A stretch of 47,814 nt of DNA, from assembly GCF_001886265.1 (NCBI RefSeq), contig NZ_JXLE01000013.1:34568-82381 (forward strand), given 5' to 3'. This stretch comes from Enterococcus thailandicus (lineage in GTDB: Bacteria > Bacillota > Bacilli > Lactobacillales > Enterococcaceae). The translations under genes were made by a program, and so were the position numbers. Under the pieces are notes generated by a model. It was not told the origin of the DNA, did not search any database, and worked only from the letters and a program-made list of their open reading frames with translations. Shown piece by piece: positions 26,323-36,165 of the stretch (position 1 is the stretch's first letter; each line of letters starts with the position of its first letter).

Positions 26323-27795
26323 TCATGCTTCATTGTGTAGATCAGCAACGCTTTTTTTCATTCGTTCCATAATAGACATCTTGTGATTCCAGCACTCTGT
26401 TGATAAATCAACTGGATACTTTTGTGGGTTCAAATCACGTTTATATTCTTCCCATAGAGAGTCCAAGTTCTCACGTGCATAGTCTTTAATTTCATTTAGC
26501 GAAGGTAATGAATAGACCAACTTTCCTTCAACAAAAATATCTTGTAACATCGGACGTGCCGAAAAATCACGTACCGTTTTATTGATGAACGTATGAACAG
26601 GATGGAACATAAAGATTTCCTCTTCCTTGCGAGGATCTTCATTCCATAACGTGACATAGTCTCCTTCAGATTTTCCGTCAAAATTTCGTGTAATACGCCA
26701 AACCTGTTTTTTCCCTGGCGTTGTTACTTTTTCTGCATTACTAGATAACTTGATGGTATCAATCATTTTTCCTTCTTCGTTTTCAATAGATACTAATTTG
26801 AAAACAGCCCCTAGTGCAGGTTGGTCGTAAGCTGTAATCAACTTAGTGCCCACACCCCAAACATCGATTTTTGCTTTTTGCATTTTTAAATTTAGAATCG
26901 TTGCTTCATCTAAGTCGTTAGAAGCATAGATTTTTGCTTCAGTAAAGCCTGCTGCATCTAATTGTTCACGCACACGTTTTGAAATATACGCCATATCACC
27001 ACTATCAATGCGAACACCTTGGAAATTGATTTTATCACCCATTTCTCTCGCCACTCGAATCGCACTTGGCACACCTGACTTCAACGTATTATACGTATCT
27101 ACTAAAAAGACACAGTCTTTATGTGTTTTCGCGTAAGCCATGAAAGCATCATAGTCATTTCCATATGACTGAACTAATGAATGAGCATGAGTTCCACTCG
27201 CAGGAATACCAAAAATTTTCCCAGCACGCACGTTACTTGTCGCATCGGCACCACCAATGAAGGCTGCACGTGTTCCCCAAACCGCCGCATCAAGTTCTTG
27301 CGCACGTCTTGTTCCAAATTCCAATAGTGGATCGTCACCAATAACGGATTTGATTCGGGCTGCTTTCGTAGCAATCAATGTTTGGAAATTGACCATATTC
27401 AGCAGTGCTGTTTCGACCAACTGGCAATGTGCCAACGGTCCTTCGACTTGAATAAGTGGTTCATTGTTAAAGACGATCTCGCCTTCAAGCATTGAACGAA
27501 CGGTTGCTTTAAATTCAAATTCTTTTAAATAAGTAAGGAAGCCTTCTGGATAGTTACCCACTTCTCGTAAGTAGTCAATATCTGATTCACTGAAAGTTAA
27601 GTTTTCTAAATATTGAACTAAACGTTCCAGACCAGCAAAGACAGCATAACCATGGTTAAAAGGCATTTCTCGAAAGTAACATTCAAAAACGGCATGTAGA
27701 TCTGCACGACCTAATTCCCAGTATGTCTGCATCATATTGATTTGGTACAAATCAGTGTGTAGCGTCAAACTGTCATCTGGGTAAATTTTATTCAT
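26323..27795 (-). CDS. pncB: Nicotinate phosphoribosyltransferase
   Basis: PncB makes nicotinate mononucleotide from nicotinate, PRPP and ATP, the entry step of NAD salvage. The 490-residue protein begins with LHTDLYQINMM and contains the conserved blocks EFGTRRAQE, GTHAHSLVQSYGNDYDAF, and GVRIDSGDMAYISK. The length is typical of the long Gram-positive type. Together with nadE this suggests dependence on external niacin, since no de novo genes are seen. A TATAAT (leftward, 27836-27841) lies about 40 bases before the ATG, and a 17-base palindrome lies upstream at 27886-27902. Confidence 0.95.
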   Translation of the reverse strand: MNKIYPDDSLTLHTDLYQINMMQTYWELGRADLHAVFECYFREMPFNHGYAVFAGLERLVQYLENLTFSESDIDYLREVGNYPEGFLTYLKEFEFKATVRSMLEGEIVFNNEPLIQVEGPLAHCQLVETALLNMVNFQTLIATKAARIKSVIGDDPLLEFGTRRAQELDAAVWGTRAAFIGGADATSNVRAGKIFGIPASGTHAHSLVQSYGNDYDAFMAYAKTHKDCVFLVDTYNTLKSGVPSAIRVAREMGDKINFQGVRIDSGDMAYISKRVREQLDAAGFTEAKIYASNDLDEATILNLKMQKAKIDVWGVGTKLITAYDQPALGAVFKLVSIENEEGKMIDTIKLSSNAEKVTTPGKKQVWRITRNFDGKSEGDYVTLWNEDPRKEEEIFMFHPVHTFINKTVRDFSARPMLQDIFVEGKLVYSLPSLNEIKDYARENLDSLWEEYKRDLNPQKYPVDLSTECWNHKMSIMERMKKSVADLHNEA

Positions 27796-27885
27796 CTGTT
27801 TAATACTCCTCTTGGCAATTTTTCATTTCCTAACCATTATATCAAAAAAACGAAATAGGAAAAGAAAACTTGATTTTTTTCCGAA

Positions 27886-27902
27886 AATATCAGCTTGATA
27901 TT
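27886..27902. promoter_or_regulatory. Palindrome upstream of pncB
   Basis: AATATCA-GCT-TGATATT is a perfect inverted repeat. It lies about 45 bases upstream of the pncB TATAAT (27836-27841, leftward) and between it and the divergent LexA-box promoter. It could be the operator of a niacin-responsive regulator, but I cannot match it to a known site. Confidence 0.35.
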
Positions 27903-27937
27903 CTTTATTCCTTTTCATTTTTTCTTTGATGAATTGA

Positions 27938-27966
27938 TTGACAGAGAAACGAACATATGTTCTAAT
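27938..27966 (+). promoter_or_regulatory. Promoter with embedded LexA (SOS) box
   Basis: TTGACA (27938-27943), a 17-base spacer and TCTAAT (27961-27966) form a good promoter. CGAACATATGTTC (27950-27962) in the spacer fits the Gram-positive LexA/DinR consensus CGAAC-N4-GTTCG except the last base. LexA bound there would block the promoter, so the gene at 28053 should be induced by DNA damage. Confidence 0.75.
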
Positions 27967-28052
27967 AAATTTGTTGAAGACTTCAATTCATTGTAGTTAT
28001 CCATTCATTTATTCGCGCAATCTACTTGGACAGTATAGATAAGGAGGCTGTT

Positions 28053-28283
28053 ATGCGTACAATTACACAGCACTTTGAAACAGTTATTATCACTGCTTAT
28101 ATCGCAAAGCAAAAAATTATTGTTGAACGTTTGGACCATAGTTATGCAGAAGGATTGGTTCAACCAAGCATCACACCTGATGGCTTCTATCTTGATGAAC
28201 ATTTTATCCAGTGGGAACAGATTTCAACAATTTGCTTGGCTGAACAATATTTTCATTTTTGGAAGGATATCGTTCAAAAATAA
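28053..28283 (+). CDS. Small protein under a LexA-box promoter; possibly YolD-like
   Basis: The 76-residue protein starts at ATG 28053, preceded by AAGGAGG; an upstream in-frame ATG at 28026 lacks a binding site. The C-terminal half (GFYLDEHFIQWEQISTICL) has the alternating beta pattern seen at the end of YolD-like proteins, which accompany SOS Y-family polymerases, but the similarity is too weak to assign. There is no membrane segment, signal peptide or Cys pair. No polymerase gene adjoins it. The transcript has about 80 bases of leader and ends in the hairpin element at 28284-28421. Confidence 0.6.
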   Translation: MRTITQHFETVIITAYIAKQKIIVERLDHSYAEGLVQPSITPDGFYLDEHFIQWEQISTICLAEQYFHFWKDIVQK

Positions 28284-28421
28284 AAAGAGTCTGGGACAAA
28301 AGCAGCCTAAATAGAAAAAAAGCCTAAAATTCGTTTTTTAAAACGTTGATTTTAGGCTTTTTTGCATTGAAAGATAGATTAAGAACGACTGAATTTTTAG
28401 TTTCGTCCCAGTCCCTTTTTG
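28284..28421. terminator. Nested-hairpin element shared by two convergent genes
   Basis: The outer stem joins GTCTGGGAC (near 28290) to GTCCCAGTC (near 28405). The inner terminator joins AGCCTAAAAT and ATTTTAGGCT, followed by TTTTT. The element begins right after the TAA at 28283 and ends at the TAA of the opposite gene at 28422, so it serves as 3' end for both. Sequences with GGGAC-type outer stems are, as I recall, frequent behind genes in lactic acid bacteria. Confidence 0.75.
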
Positions 28422-28778
28422 TTAGGCATTTGTTACATTTTGTTCAATAATCACAATATCTTTATTTGGACGTTTGAATTGAAGGCCAGCCCGTTCCAAT
28501 TCTTGTTTGACACCAATGTGAACGGTCACATCTTCGCGTGCTACTTTCAAGATTCGACGAATAGCATAGTCGATTTCTTGCTTTGTAATTTTCTTTTTCG
28601 TATTAATCATCACCAACTGGATTTTATCATACGTATCTACATATAAAATTTGTGTACGATCTAGCGAATAGAACTTATAGTAGTTAATTGCCTGATTTCC
28701 AAAAAAGAAATCCACTATTTTTGGGTAAAATGTCTTGATATTTAGATTACTATTTATTGGTGTTTCAACTAATTTCAT
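28422..28778 (-). CDS. Conserved protein of unknown function (probably DUF1827 family)
   Basis: The 118-residue protein begins MKLVETPINSNLN and has an alternating alpha/beta pattern (KFYSLDRTQILYVDTYDKIQLVMI, VTVHIGVKQELERAGLQF). It recalls the small lactobacillales family DUF1827, an identification from memory. There is no signal peptide or catalytic motif. It is followed at once by the shared hairpin element and lies 23 bases downstream of the HAD phosphatase gene, so the two are probably cotranscribed. Confidence 0.6.
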   Translation of the reverse strand: MKLVETPINSNLNIKTFYPKIVDFFFGNQAINYYKFYSLDRTQILYVDTYDKIQLVMINTKKKITKQEIDYAIRRILKVAREDVTVHIGVKQELERAGLQFKRPNKDIVIIEQNVTNA

Positions 28779-28801
28779 CTCATCCCTCTTTTTCTTTTTA
28801 A

Positions 28802-29650
28802 TTATAAAATATGTTCAAAAATAAACCGGCCGACGCCACCTTCACTGCAACTAGGCGCAATCACATGACTACTTTCTTTCACATTGGTTGCGGCATTTTC
28901 CACAGCAACAGGCACATCAACAACAGCTAACATAGCCAAATCATTTTCTCCATCTCCGATACCATAGCTGGTTGCTAATGGATAATCAGATAAATAATTG
29001 GTGATGGCACTTCCTTTTGTACTATCAGGATGTACAATTTCCAAGGTTTTTATAAATGAATGGAACACAAGCAATTCTGTTTCTTGTAAAGAAGATCGAA
29101 TCGCCTCGTGACGTGCATCATCTGCTTCCATCAATTCGATCTTGACCACGATTGTTTCAGGTCTTTCAGAAAGATACTTTGCGATATCTTCCGTATGTAC
29201 GCAATCGTTTTCAAAATATTGTTCCTTGTAATCCATAATTCGTTTGCCTTGCTCCCCAAGTTTTTCTAATGATTCTCTCAAGGCACTTAGCTGTTTCGTG
29301 TACTCTTTCGTAGGTCTTATCACCACACCGTGATTTGTATGAATAAAGTGTAAAATTTCTTGTTCTTCTAAAATGTTGATTACTTCTGTTGTTTCTTGAT
29401 GTGTCAGTGTACTAGTATAACGTTCAGGTTCGCCTATTTTCTTAATACCTGCACCATTTCCAAAAATAACATCACAATCAATTAATAATTCATCATTCAT
29501 TTGTTTGACTAAGTCGTATCCGCGTCCGGTAACAAAAACAAAATGATCGCCTTTGGCTTGTAACGCTTGAATAGCTTCGCGATTAATCGGCGGAATTTCT
29601 TTTCCTAACTCTTGAAACGTTCCATCAATATCTGAAAAAACAATGTTCAT
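28802..29650 (-). CDS. Cof-type HAD-superfamily phosphatase (second)
   Basis: The 282-residue protein has SDIDGTFQ (nucleophile near residue 6), VTGRGYD for motif II, and GDGENDLAML for motif IV, with a C2 cap between. It differs clearly from the HAD protein at 24314-25150, so this is not a recent duplication. Small sugar phosphates or nucleotide-type phosphates are the likely substrates, but which one is unknown. GGAGAAATCA precedes the ATG. Confidence 0.85.
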   Translation of the reverse strand: MNIVFSDIDGTFQELGKEIPPINREAIQALQAKGDHFVFVTGRGYDLVKQMNDELLIDCDVIFGNGAGIKKIGEPERYTSTLTHQETTEVINILEEQEILHFIHTNHGVVIRPTKEYTKQLSALRESLEKLGEQGKRIMDYKEQYFENDCVHTEDIAKYLSERPETIVVKIELMEADDARHEAIRSSLQETELLVFHSFIKTLEIVHPDSTKGSAITNYLSDYPLATSYGIGDGENDLAMLAVVDVPVAVENAATNVKESSHVIAPSCSEGGVGRFIFEHIL

Positions 29651-29719
29651 TGATTTCTCCTTTTCCTTTTCTTATGAAATAGTATAACATAATTTTTAAT
29701 AGGATTTTGAAATTTTTCC

Positions 29720-29750
29720 TTGACCTTCTCGTTACGTGAGGGAGTATTCT
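29720..29750 (+). promoter_or_regulatory. MerR-type promoter with 19-bp spacer
   Basis: TTGACC (29720-29725) and TATTCT (29745-29750) are 19 bases apart rather than 17, the hallmark of promoters twisted into activity by MerR-family proteins. The spacer has an imperfect dyad (CTTCTC and GAGGGAG around GTTACGT). The gene downstream encodes such a protein, so it likely activates its own transcription. Confidence 0.7.
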
Positions 29751-29772
29751 AGCAAGTGTCAGGAGGGAAAAA

Positions 29773-30534
29773 ATGGAATATACAATCAAAAAAATAGCAG
29801 AGCTATCAGGTGTTAGCCCCCGAACATTACGTTTCTATGATGAAATTGGGTTGCTCAAACCAGCTAGGATTAACTCTTCTGGTTATCGCATCTATGGAGC
29901 AAATGAAATTGATCGACTCCAACAGATTTTATTTTATCGCTCACTTGAGTTCAAACTTGAACAAATTCAGGAATTACTAAACCAACCAGACTTTGATCAG
30001 CACCAAGCTTTACTTGAACATCAAAAACTTCTATTAAAAAAAAGAGCGCAAATTGACGCCCTTTTGACAACTGTACAAAAAACACTTACTAGTTACGAAG
30101 GAGGAATAACTATGTCAGACCAAGAAAAATTTGCAGGATTCAAGCAACAAAAAATCAGCGAAAATGAAGAAAAATTTGGGCAAGAGATTCGAGAAGCGTA
30201 TGGCGAAAAAACAGTTGCGAAAGCCAATCAAAAATGGGCGAACATGACTGAGGAACAATTCCAAGCCATGCAAACAGTTGAGTCACAGCTTTTAGCTGAT
30301 TTAACAACTTATCTTACACAGCCAGGAGTGGATCAACCACTAGCAAAAGCCATTTTTGACGCACATAAAAAATGGCTAACATTTAGTTGGCCTACTTATA
30401 CGCCACAAGCTCACCAAGGATTAGGACAAATGTATGTGGCAGATGAACGTTTTACCGCCTATTATGATGAACGAAGTGGGAATGGTGCAACCCAAGCATT
30501 GAATGAAATCATTCAACATTACACCAGCAAATAA
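29773..30534 (+). CDS. MerR-family activator with TipAS drug-binding domain
   Basis: The 253-residue protein has an N-terminal MerR winged helix-turn-helix (residues 3-72: IKKIAELSGVSPRTLRFYDEIGLLKP), a dimerisation helix (about 75-110) and a C-terminal TipAS domain (about 118-250), including KWANMTEEQFQAMQ and the GLGQMYVADERFTAYYD block. TipAS domains bind diverse drugs and switch the protein on. No transporter gene follows it before a terminator-like hairpin at 30616-30710. The internal ATG at 30112 with GAAGGAGG upstream could give a free TipAS-only product, as known for TipAS in Streptomyces. Confidence 0.88.
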   Translation: MEYTIKKIAELSGVSPRTLRFYDEIGLLKPARINSSGYRIYGANEIDRLQQILFYRSLEFKLEQIQELLNQPDFDQHQALLEHQKLLLKKRAQIDALLTTVQKTLTSYEGGITMSDQEKFAGFKQQKISENEEKFGQEIREAYGEKTVAKANQKWANMTEEQFQAMQTVESQLLADLTTYLTQPGVDQPLAKAIFDAHKKWLTFSWPTYTPQAHQGLGQMYVADERFTAYYDERSGNGATQALNEIIQHYTSK

Positions 30535-30615
30535 TTATTACTTTCTGACCCTTATCAGTTATTGAAATAGGCGAAACATTTATTCCAATCCAATCTGTTC
30601 TAATTTTTACCGAAG

Positions 30616-30710
30616 AAAAAGACTGAGGTAGCTTACTCCAGTGCCCTCCAAAAGCCCAATTTTACAATTGAACTTTTTGAGGAATCACGTAAAGCTAATT
30701 CAGTCTTTTT
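30616..30710 (+). terminator. Long-stem terminator after the MerR/TipAS gene
   Basis: AAAAAGACTGA pairs with TCAGTCTTTTT and TAGCTT with AAGCTA across some 60 bases, and the loop contains a small hairpin (CAAT/ATTG). It closes a transcript from 29773. Confidence 0.65.
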
Positions 30711-30776
30711 TATTATTTCTAGCCTAACCTCTTACAATCACTAATTATTTTTGCTATTAGTTTGTTTAAACTTTCT

Positions 30777-31700
30777 TTATCTTTGAATAAATTCATATGG
30801 AATCTTGATTTGTTCCGGTTGTCTTTTCAAAAATAAGTGAAACGCCATTTCACCACACTGCTTCAAGTGATGATCAATAGTGGGAAAATTTAAGAGATCA
30901 CTCACATACAGATTGTCTCTGCCAACTAATTTAGGTGCTCGACCTTTCGGAAATGTTTTAAGGATACCAGCTGCAACCATATCTGAATTCGTAAAAATGC
31001 CATCTACTGGATGCTCATTAAAAAAAGCACCTGCCTTGATCCCATCTTCCAAACCAATACAATCCCAGAAAACCATTTCTTCTTCAAAATTCGAATAGAC
31101 TTTCCGACATAATTGCAAGGTAATCTTAGAATTAAAACTAAGTCGACTACTCCTTCCTAAAGTAACACCTAGTTTTTTGACACCAGCTTTTTGTAAAAAT
31201 TTCAATGCTTCCGTAATCGATTGTTCCCGATCAATAAAGACACAGCTTGATTTTTCATCTTTGATTTCTTCGCAAAAAATAATAGGGCCATATTTTTGGT
31301 ACGCTTTCAATTTTTCTAACGAATGAGCACGCGAGGTTACGATCAAGCCATCAAATCTTTTTGCTGCAAACTCTTCGAGATACTCTTTTTCACGACTTGC
31401 TTGATAATTTGTCGGTAACAAGGTGACTTTATAATTGGAATCGAAAGCGGCTTCAGTAATTCCACTAATCAACTGATCAAAGTATGGATGATTGGTGTAT
31501 GGCAAAATGACTCCTAAATTTTTGGTTTCTCCATAGCTTAATGTTCGTGCATTTGCATTAGGAATATAGTCTAGTTCCTTCATAACTGCTAAAATTTCTG
31601 CTCGTTTTCTTTCATCCACATAAGGGTGTTCATTAATAACTCGAGAAATAGTCGAGACGGAATAACCTGTTAAACGTGCGATATCTCGAATAGTTGCCAC
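30777..31700 (-). CDS. LacI/GalR-family transcriptional regulator
   Basis: The 307-residue protein has the LacI helix-turn-helix at the N terminus (TIRDIARLTGYSVSTISRVINEHPYV), the hinge helix (PNANARTLS) and a periplasmic-binding-type sugar domain (LGVILPYTNHPYFDQLISGI, then VFIDREQS and GIFTNSDMVAAG). It is slightly shorter than the usual 330-340 residues. It is transcribed behind a small gene (31719-31988). The probable target is the EIIC gene at 32143-33555, whose promoter holds a long palindrome with a central CG, as expected for this family. Confidence 0.88.
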   Translation of the reverse strand: MATIRDIARLTGYSVSTISRVINEHPYVDERKRAEILAVMKELDYIPNANARTLSYGETKNLGVILPYTNHPYFDQLISGITEAAFDSNYKVTLLPTNYQASREKEYLEEFAAKRFDGLIVTSRAHSLEKLKAYQKYGPIIFCEEIKDEKSSCVFIDREQSITEALKFLQKAGVKKLGVTLGRSSRLSFNSKITLQLCRKVYSNFEEEMVFWDCIGLEDGIKAGAFFNEHPVDGIFTNSDMVAAGILKTFPKGRAPKLVGRDNLYVSDLLNFPTIDHHLKQCGEMAFHLFLKRQPEQIKIPYEFIQR

Positions 31701-31718
31701 GATGATGATTCACCTACC

Positions 31719-31988
31719 TTAAACGAAAAGTTTTTCTTGTAGATAGTCTATCACAGCCGGCCCACATTCATAAAACTGATACAACTTTTCTTGATAATAA
31801 AAACTAATTCGCTGTCCGCCCCAAAATGTATCTTTTGTTAAATTCGTTAACTGATTGACATCGATTTCTTCTCTCATTGGTTTGTTCAGGCCTTGAAAAC
31901 TTTTTAAAACTAGTTTATTTTCATTACAATCTACCAACGCGTAAAAACAAGTGCTTGATGTTCCCAAAACTTTCACATAAGTATGCAT
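31719..31988 (-). CDS. Small conserved protein of unknown function next to the LacI regulator
   Basis: The 89-residue protein has no signal peptide or membrane helix. It has mixed alpha/beta character with several aromatic residues (FWGGQRISFYYQEKLYQFYE). The ATG has AAGGAGGGC upstream. It lies 18 bases before the LacI-family gene and is surely cotranscribed with it. I recognise no family. A role in sensing or in the same sugar pathway is only a guess from position. Confidence 0.6.
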   Translation of the reverse strand: MHTYVKVLGTSSTCFYALVDCNENKLVLKSFQGLNKPMREEIDVNQLTNLTKDTFWGGQRISFYYQEKLYQFYECGPAVIDYLQEKLFV

Positions 31989-32059
31989 AGGTAAGCCCTC
32001 CTTCTTGATAGCTCGAGTATAGTTTATGAAACGCGTCCCAGAGCAAGCGGAAAGTTTTG

Positions 32060-32112
32060 GTTAAATAAAATCCAAGCAAACAAGTTGGAAATACTGTTTG
32101 CTTGGATTATTT
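32060..32112 (-). terminator. Terminator of the LacI-linked EIIC gene
   Basis: AATCCAAGCAAACA pairs with TGTTTGCTTGGATT. Read leftward the stem is followed by TTTTATTT. It separates the EIIC transcript from the small-gene/LacI operon. Confidence 0.8.
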
Positions 32113-32142
32113 TTATACTTATTAACAACTTTTTCAGTGCAA

Positions 32143-33555
32143 TCAGTTTGTTTCGTTTGTTTCTCCCAAATTAGGGTCTAACTTATTTGCCGCAAGAATA
32201 AATGGTGCCCAAATCAATGCTGCTACAAGCAAATTCACAATCGTCAACACAATGGCACGCCAATCTCCAGCAGTCGCTAAGAAACCACTAATAATCGTTG
32301 GCATGACCCAGATTACATTGACAACTACAGGTCTTACAAATCCCGCCATCGTTGCGAAGTATGCAATAGTGGCAGTAGCTAAAGGCGCTAAAATAAACGG
32401 AATCATTAATAACGGATTTAGTACAACCGGCAAACCAAACATCACTGGTTCATTAATATTGAATAAACCCGGAGCAATACCTAGTTTCCCAACTGTTTTA
32501 TAATCCGCACGTTTTGATAAGAAAAGAATCATTACAATTAATACTAAAGTCACACCTGCACCACCAGGCCAGACAAAAGCTTCAAAAGAGCCGGCTACCC
32601 ACTTAAACGGAATTGGCTCATTATTTTGAAAAGCATTCGTATTTTCAACCATAGCAGTTCCATAAAGTGTTTGTAGTACTGGTGACATAATGTTCGTTCC
32701 ATGAAGCCCAAAGAACCAGAGAACATGAACAAGTAGCACAATGATAAATACTGCGCCGTAGCCCTGTGAAAGATGCATTAAAGGCTTTTGGATTGCTTCA
32801 GAAATCCAGTCGATTAAAGGAACACCAGCCGTTTGTTTGAATAAATAGTTAATAATTCCAACAACATACAAGGAAACCACTGCAGGGATGATTGCAGCAA
32901 AAGCCTTAGAAACAGCCGGTGGTACAGAGTCCGGCATACGGATAATAATGTTTTTTCGAATTAAAAGAGCAAAAATAATGACTGAAATAAATCCAAAGAT
33001 CATTGCAGTAAAAAGACCCGATCCACCCATATACTTACCAAAGTTAAAATAACCCCATGCGCCCATCGAGAGCGTTTGGCCACCTTCTGCAGCATCAGAA
33101 AGAACTCCACCTGCTGTAGTGATCATTGTCGAAGCTTCTTCTGATAACTTCTCTGGTAATGTCAAAACTGCAGTAGCGGCATCCGGTAATCCGATGATAA
33201 AAGCGACTAATGAAACAATACTTCCTGACACAGGATCAACTTCATACGCTTTTGCCAAATTTGCGCCTAAAGAAAGTGCAAATACAACTGCCATAATCGC
33301 CAATGTTCCATTCCAAATCAATCCATTTACACCAATAACAGGTGTAAAAAAGGTTGTAATTGCATTGCCCTCTCCTAAATAGGTATTAGGAAAATCGCGC
33401 ATGAAAGCATTGAGCAAAACTGCGATTGCACCAGCCATTGTTGCTGGCATCGTACCAATAAAGGCATCTCGCAAGGCGACTAAATGCTTTTCTGACCCTA
33501 TTTTTGTTGCCACAGGTAAAATATATTTTTCCATCCACTTCATCAATCCGTCCAT
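32143..33555 (-). CDS. PTS EIIC permease, lactose/cellobiose family
   Basis: The 470-residue protein is a membrane EIIC component that carries a sugar (cellobiose, chitobiose or a related beta-glucoside type) across the membrane during phosphorylation. It has about ten hydrophobic segments and the family blocks LGAN, VLWFFGLHGTNIMSPVLQ and the substrate-site region GLFNINEPVMFGLPVVLNP. ATG at 33555 is chosen because TTAGGAGG precedes it; the frame extends ten codons upstream. No EIIA or EIIB gene is linked. A 24-base palindrome lies 32 bases upstream, so it is probably controlled by the LacI-type protein at 30777. Confidence 0.9.
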   Translation of the reverse strand: MDGLMKWMEKYILPVATKIGSEKHLVALRDAFIGTMPATMAGAIAVLLNAFMRDFPNTYLGEGNAITTFFTPVIGVNGLIWNGTLAIMAVVFALSLGANLAKAYEVDPVSGSIVSLVAFIIGLPDAATAVLTLPEKLSEEASTMITTAGGVLSDAAEGGQTLSMGAWGYFNFGKYMGGSGLFTAMIFGFISVIIFALLIRKNIIIRMPDSVPPAVSKAFAAIIPAVVSLYVVGIINYLFKQTAGVPLIDWISEAIQKPLMHLSQGYGAVFIIVLLVHVLWFFGLHGTNIMSPVLQTLYGTAMVENTNAFQNNEPIPFKWVAGSFEAFVWPGGAGVTLVLIVMILFLSKRADYKTVGKLGIAPGLFNINEPVMFGLPVVLNPLLMIPFILAPLATATIAYFATMAGFVRPVVVNVIWVMPTIISGFLATAGDWRAIVLTIVNLLVAALIWAPFILAANKLDPNLGETNETN

Positions 33556-33586
33556 CTTCATCCTCCTAAGTTTTAGTTGCATCACC

Positions 33587-33610
33587 TATAATGTATGCGC
33601 ATACATTATA
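33587..33610. promoter_or_regulatory. 24-bp perfect palindrome, probable LacI-family operator
   Basis: The half-site TATAATGTATGC is followed at once by its exact complement GCATACATTATA, centred on CG. It lies just upstream of the EIIC gene ribosome binding site and includes TATAAT sequences that may be part of the promoter. Confidence 0.7.
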
Positions 33611-33895
33611 ATGATATTACAAATATAGCATATATTTTTATATGTGCCTACTAAACAACACAGACGACTATTTTGGGCCATGAAGAAGACGTACTAAACG
33701 ATTTTTGTTTATTTAGAGTTAATAACTAAGCTAAAGCAACAGAAATTTTTTCTACTTCTTGTAGTTTTTTCTAGTAAGAACAAACAGCAAGCTGTGCAGC
33801 CATATGAACGAAGATAAAAATTATTCCTCAGATAATTTTTTAAATCTAATTTAATCGTATTTCTTTTTAAGATGTTGTTTCTCGAAAGAAAATAG
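33611..33895. other. AT-rich intergenic stretch without recognised features
   Basis: This stretch lies between the EIIC operator and the groEL terminator. Open frames here are short and lack ribosome binding sites, and no strong hairpin or repeat was seen. Confidence 0.5.
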
Positions 33896-33900
33896 GCACA

Positions 33901-33942
33901 AAAAAGAGGCACACCCCCTTTGAACAGGATGTGCCTCTTTTT
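33901..33942. terminator. Terminator of the groES-groEL operon
   Basis: AAAAAGAGGCACA pairs with TGTGCCTCTTTTT across 16 bases; read leftward it follows the groEL stop at 33980. Confidence 0.85.
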
Positions 33943-33979
33943 TGTTATACTTTCAATTTTTATGAATTGAAAGTAGTGA

Positions 33980-35635
<1,656 letters not shown>

Positions 35636-35645
35636 TTATCTTGTT

Positions 35646-35930
35646 TTACTCAACGATCGCCATGATATCTTTACCTGAAACGATCAAATATTCTTTACCT
35701 TCAAATTTCACTTCTGTTCCAGCATACTTTTCAAACATTACTTGATCGCCTTCTTTAACAGCGGCAGGAACTTTTTCACCGTTTTCTAATAAACGGCCTT
35801 CACCAACCGCAACGATTCTACCAGTTTGTGGTTTTTCTTTGGCAGAGGAAGCTAAGACGATTCCTCCAACAGTTTTTTCTTCTTCTTTTGCGACTTCGAT
35901 GATGACGCGGTCACCTAATGGTTTTAACAC
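35646..35930 (-). CDS. groES: 10-kDa co-chaperonin GroES
   Basis: GroES caps the GroEL chamber. The 94-residue protein begins at GTG 35930, giving MLKPLGDRV, with GGAGGG nine bases upstream; a longer frame to 35972 would read into the CIRCE operator and is wrong. The mobile loop region ([20 protein letters not shown]) and the GEGR and [14 protein letters not shown] blocks are as expected. Confidence 0.97.
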   Translation of the reverse strand: MLKPLGDRVIIEVAKEEEKTVGGIVLASSAKEKPQTGRIVAVGEGRLLENGEKVPAAVKEGDQVMFEKYAGTEVKFEGKEYLIVSGKDIMAIVE

Positions 35931-35965
35931 GATAAATCCCTCCGATAACACGATTTTTAGTTCCG

Positions 35966-36033
35966 TTAGCACTCTTACCTTTCGAGTGCTAACCTACATT
36001 TTTAATAATACTCATTCTGCTCCTTTTTTGCAA
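35966..36033 (-). promoter_or_regulatory. groE promoter with perfect CIRCE operator
   Basis: Read leftward, TTGCAA (36028-36033), a 17-base spacer and TATTAT (36005-36010) form the promoter. The inverted repeat TTAGCACTC-N9-GAGTGCTAA (35966-35992) is an exact CIRCE element, the site of the heat-shock repressor HrcA, whose gene is not in the window. Confidence 0.95.
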
Positions 36034-36165
36034 GCTTTTTAAATCAAAGAAATCTGATTTTTTATTTTCATTGGCGAACAACTTTCGTATGGTATAATTA
36101 CCAATAAATCTTGTCTACTAACACAGGTAAGTCATCTTTTATAAGAGCCTGTAAGGAGGAATTTC

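Noticed and set aside
32015-32040. TGAAACGCGTCCCA upstream of the small gene/LacI operon as a cre or LacI self-operator
   Set aside because: It does not align with the central CG of the cre consensus and has no likeness to the 24-bp palindrome at 33587.
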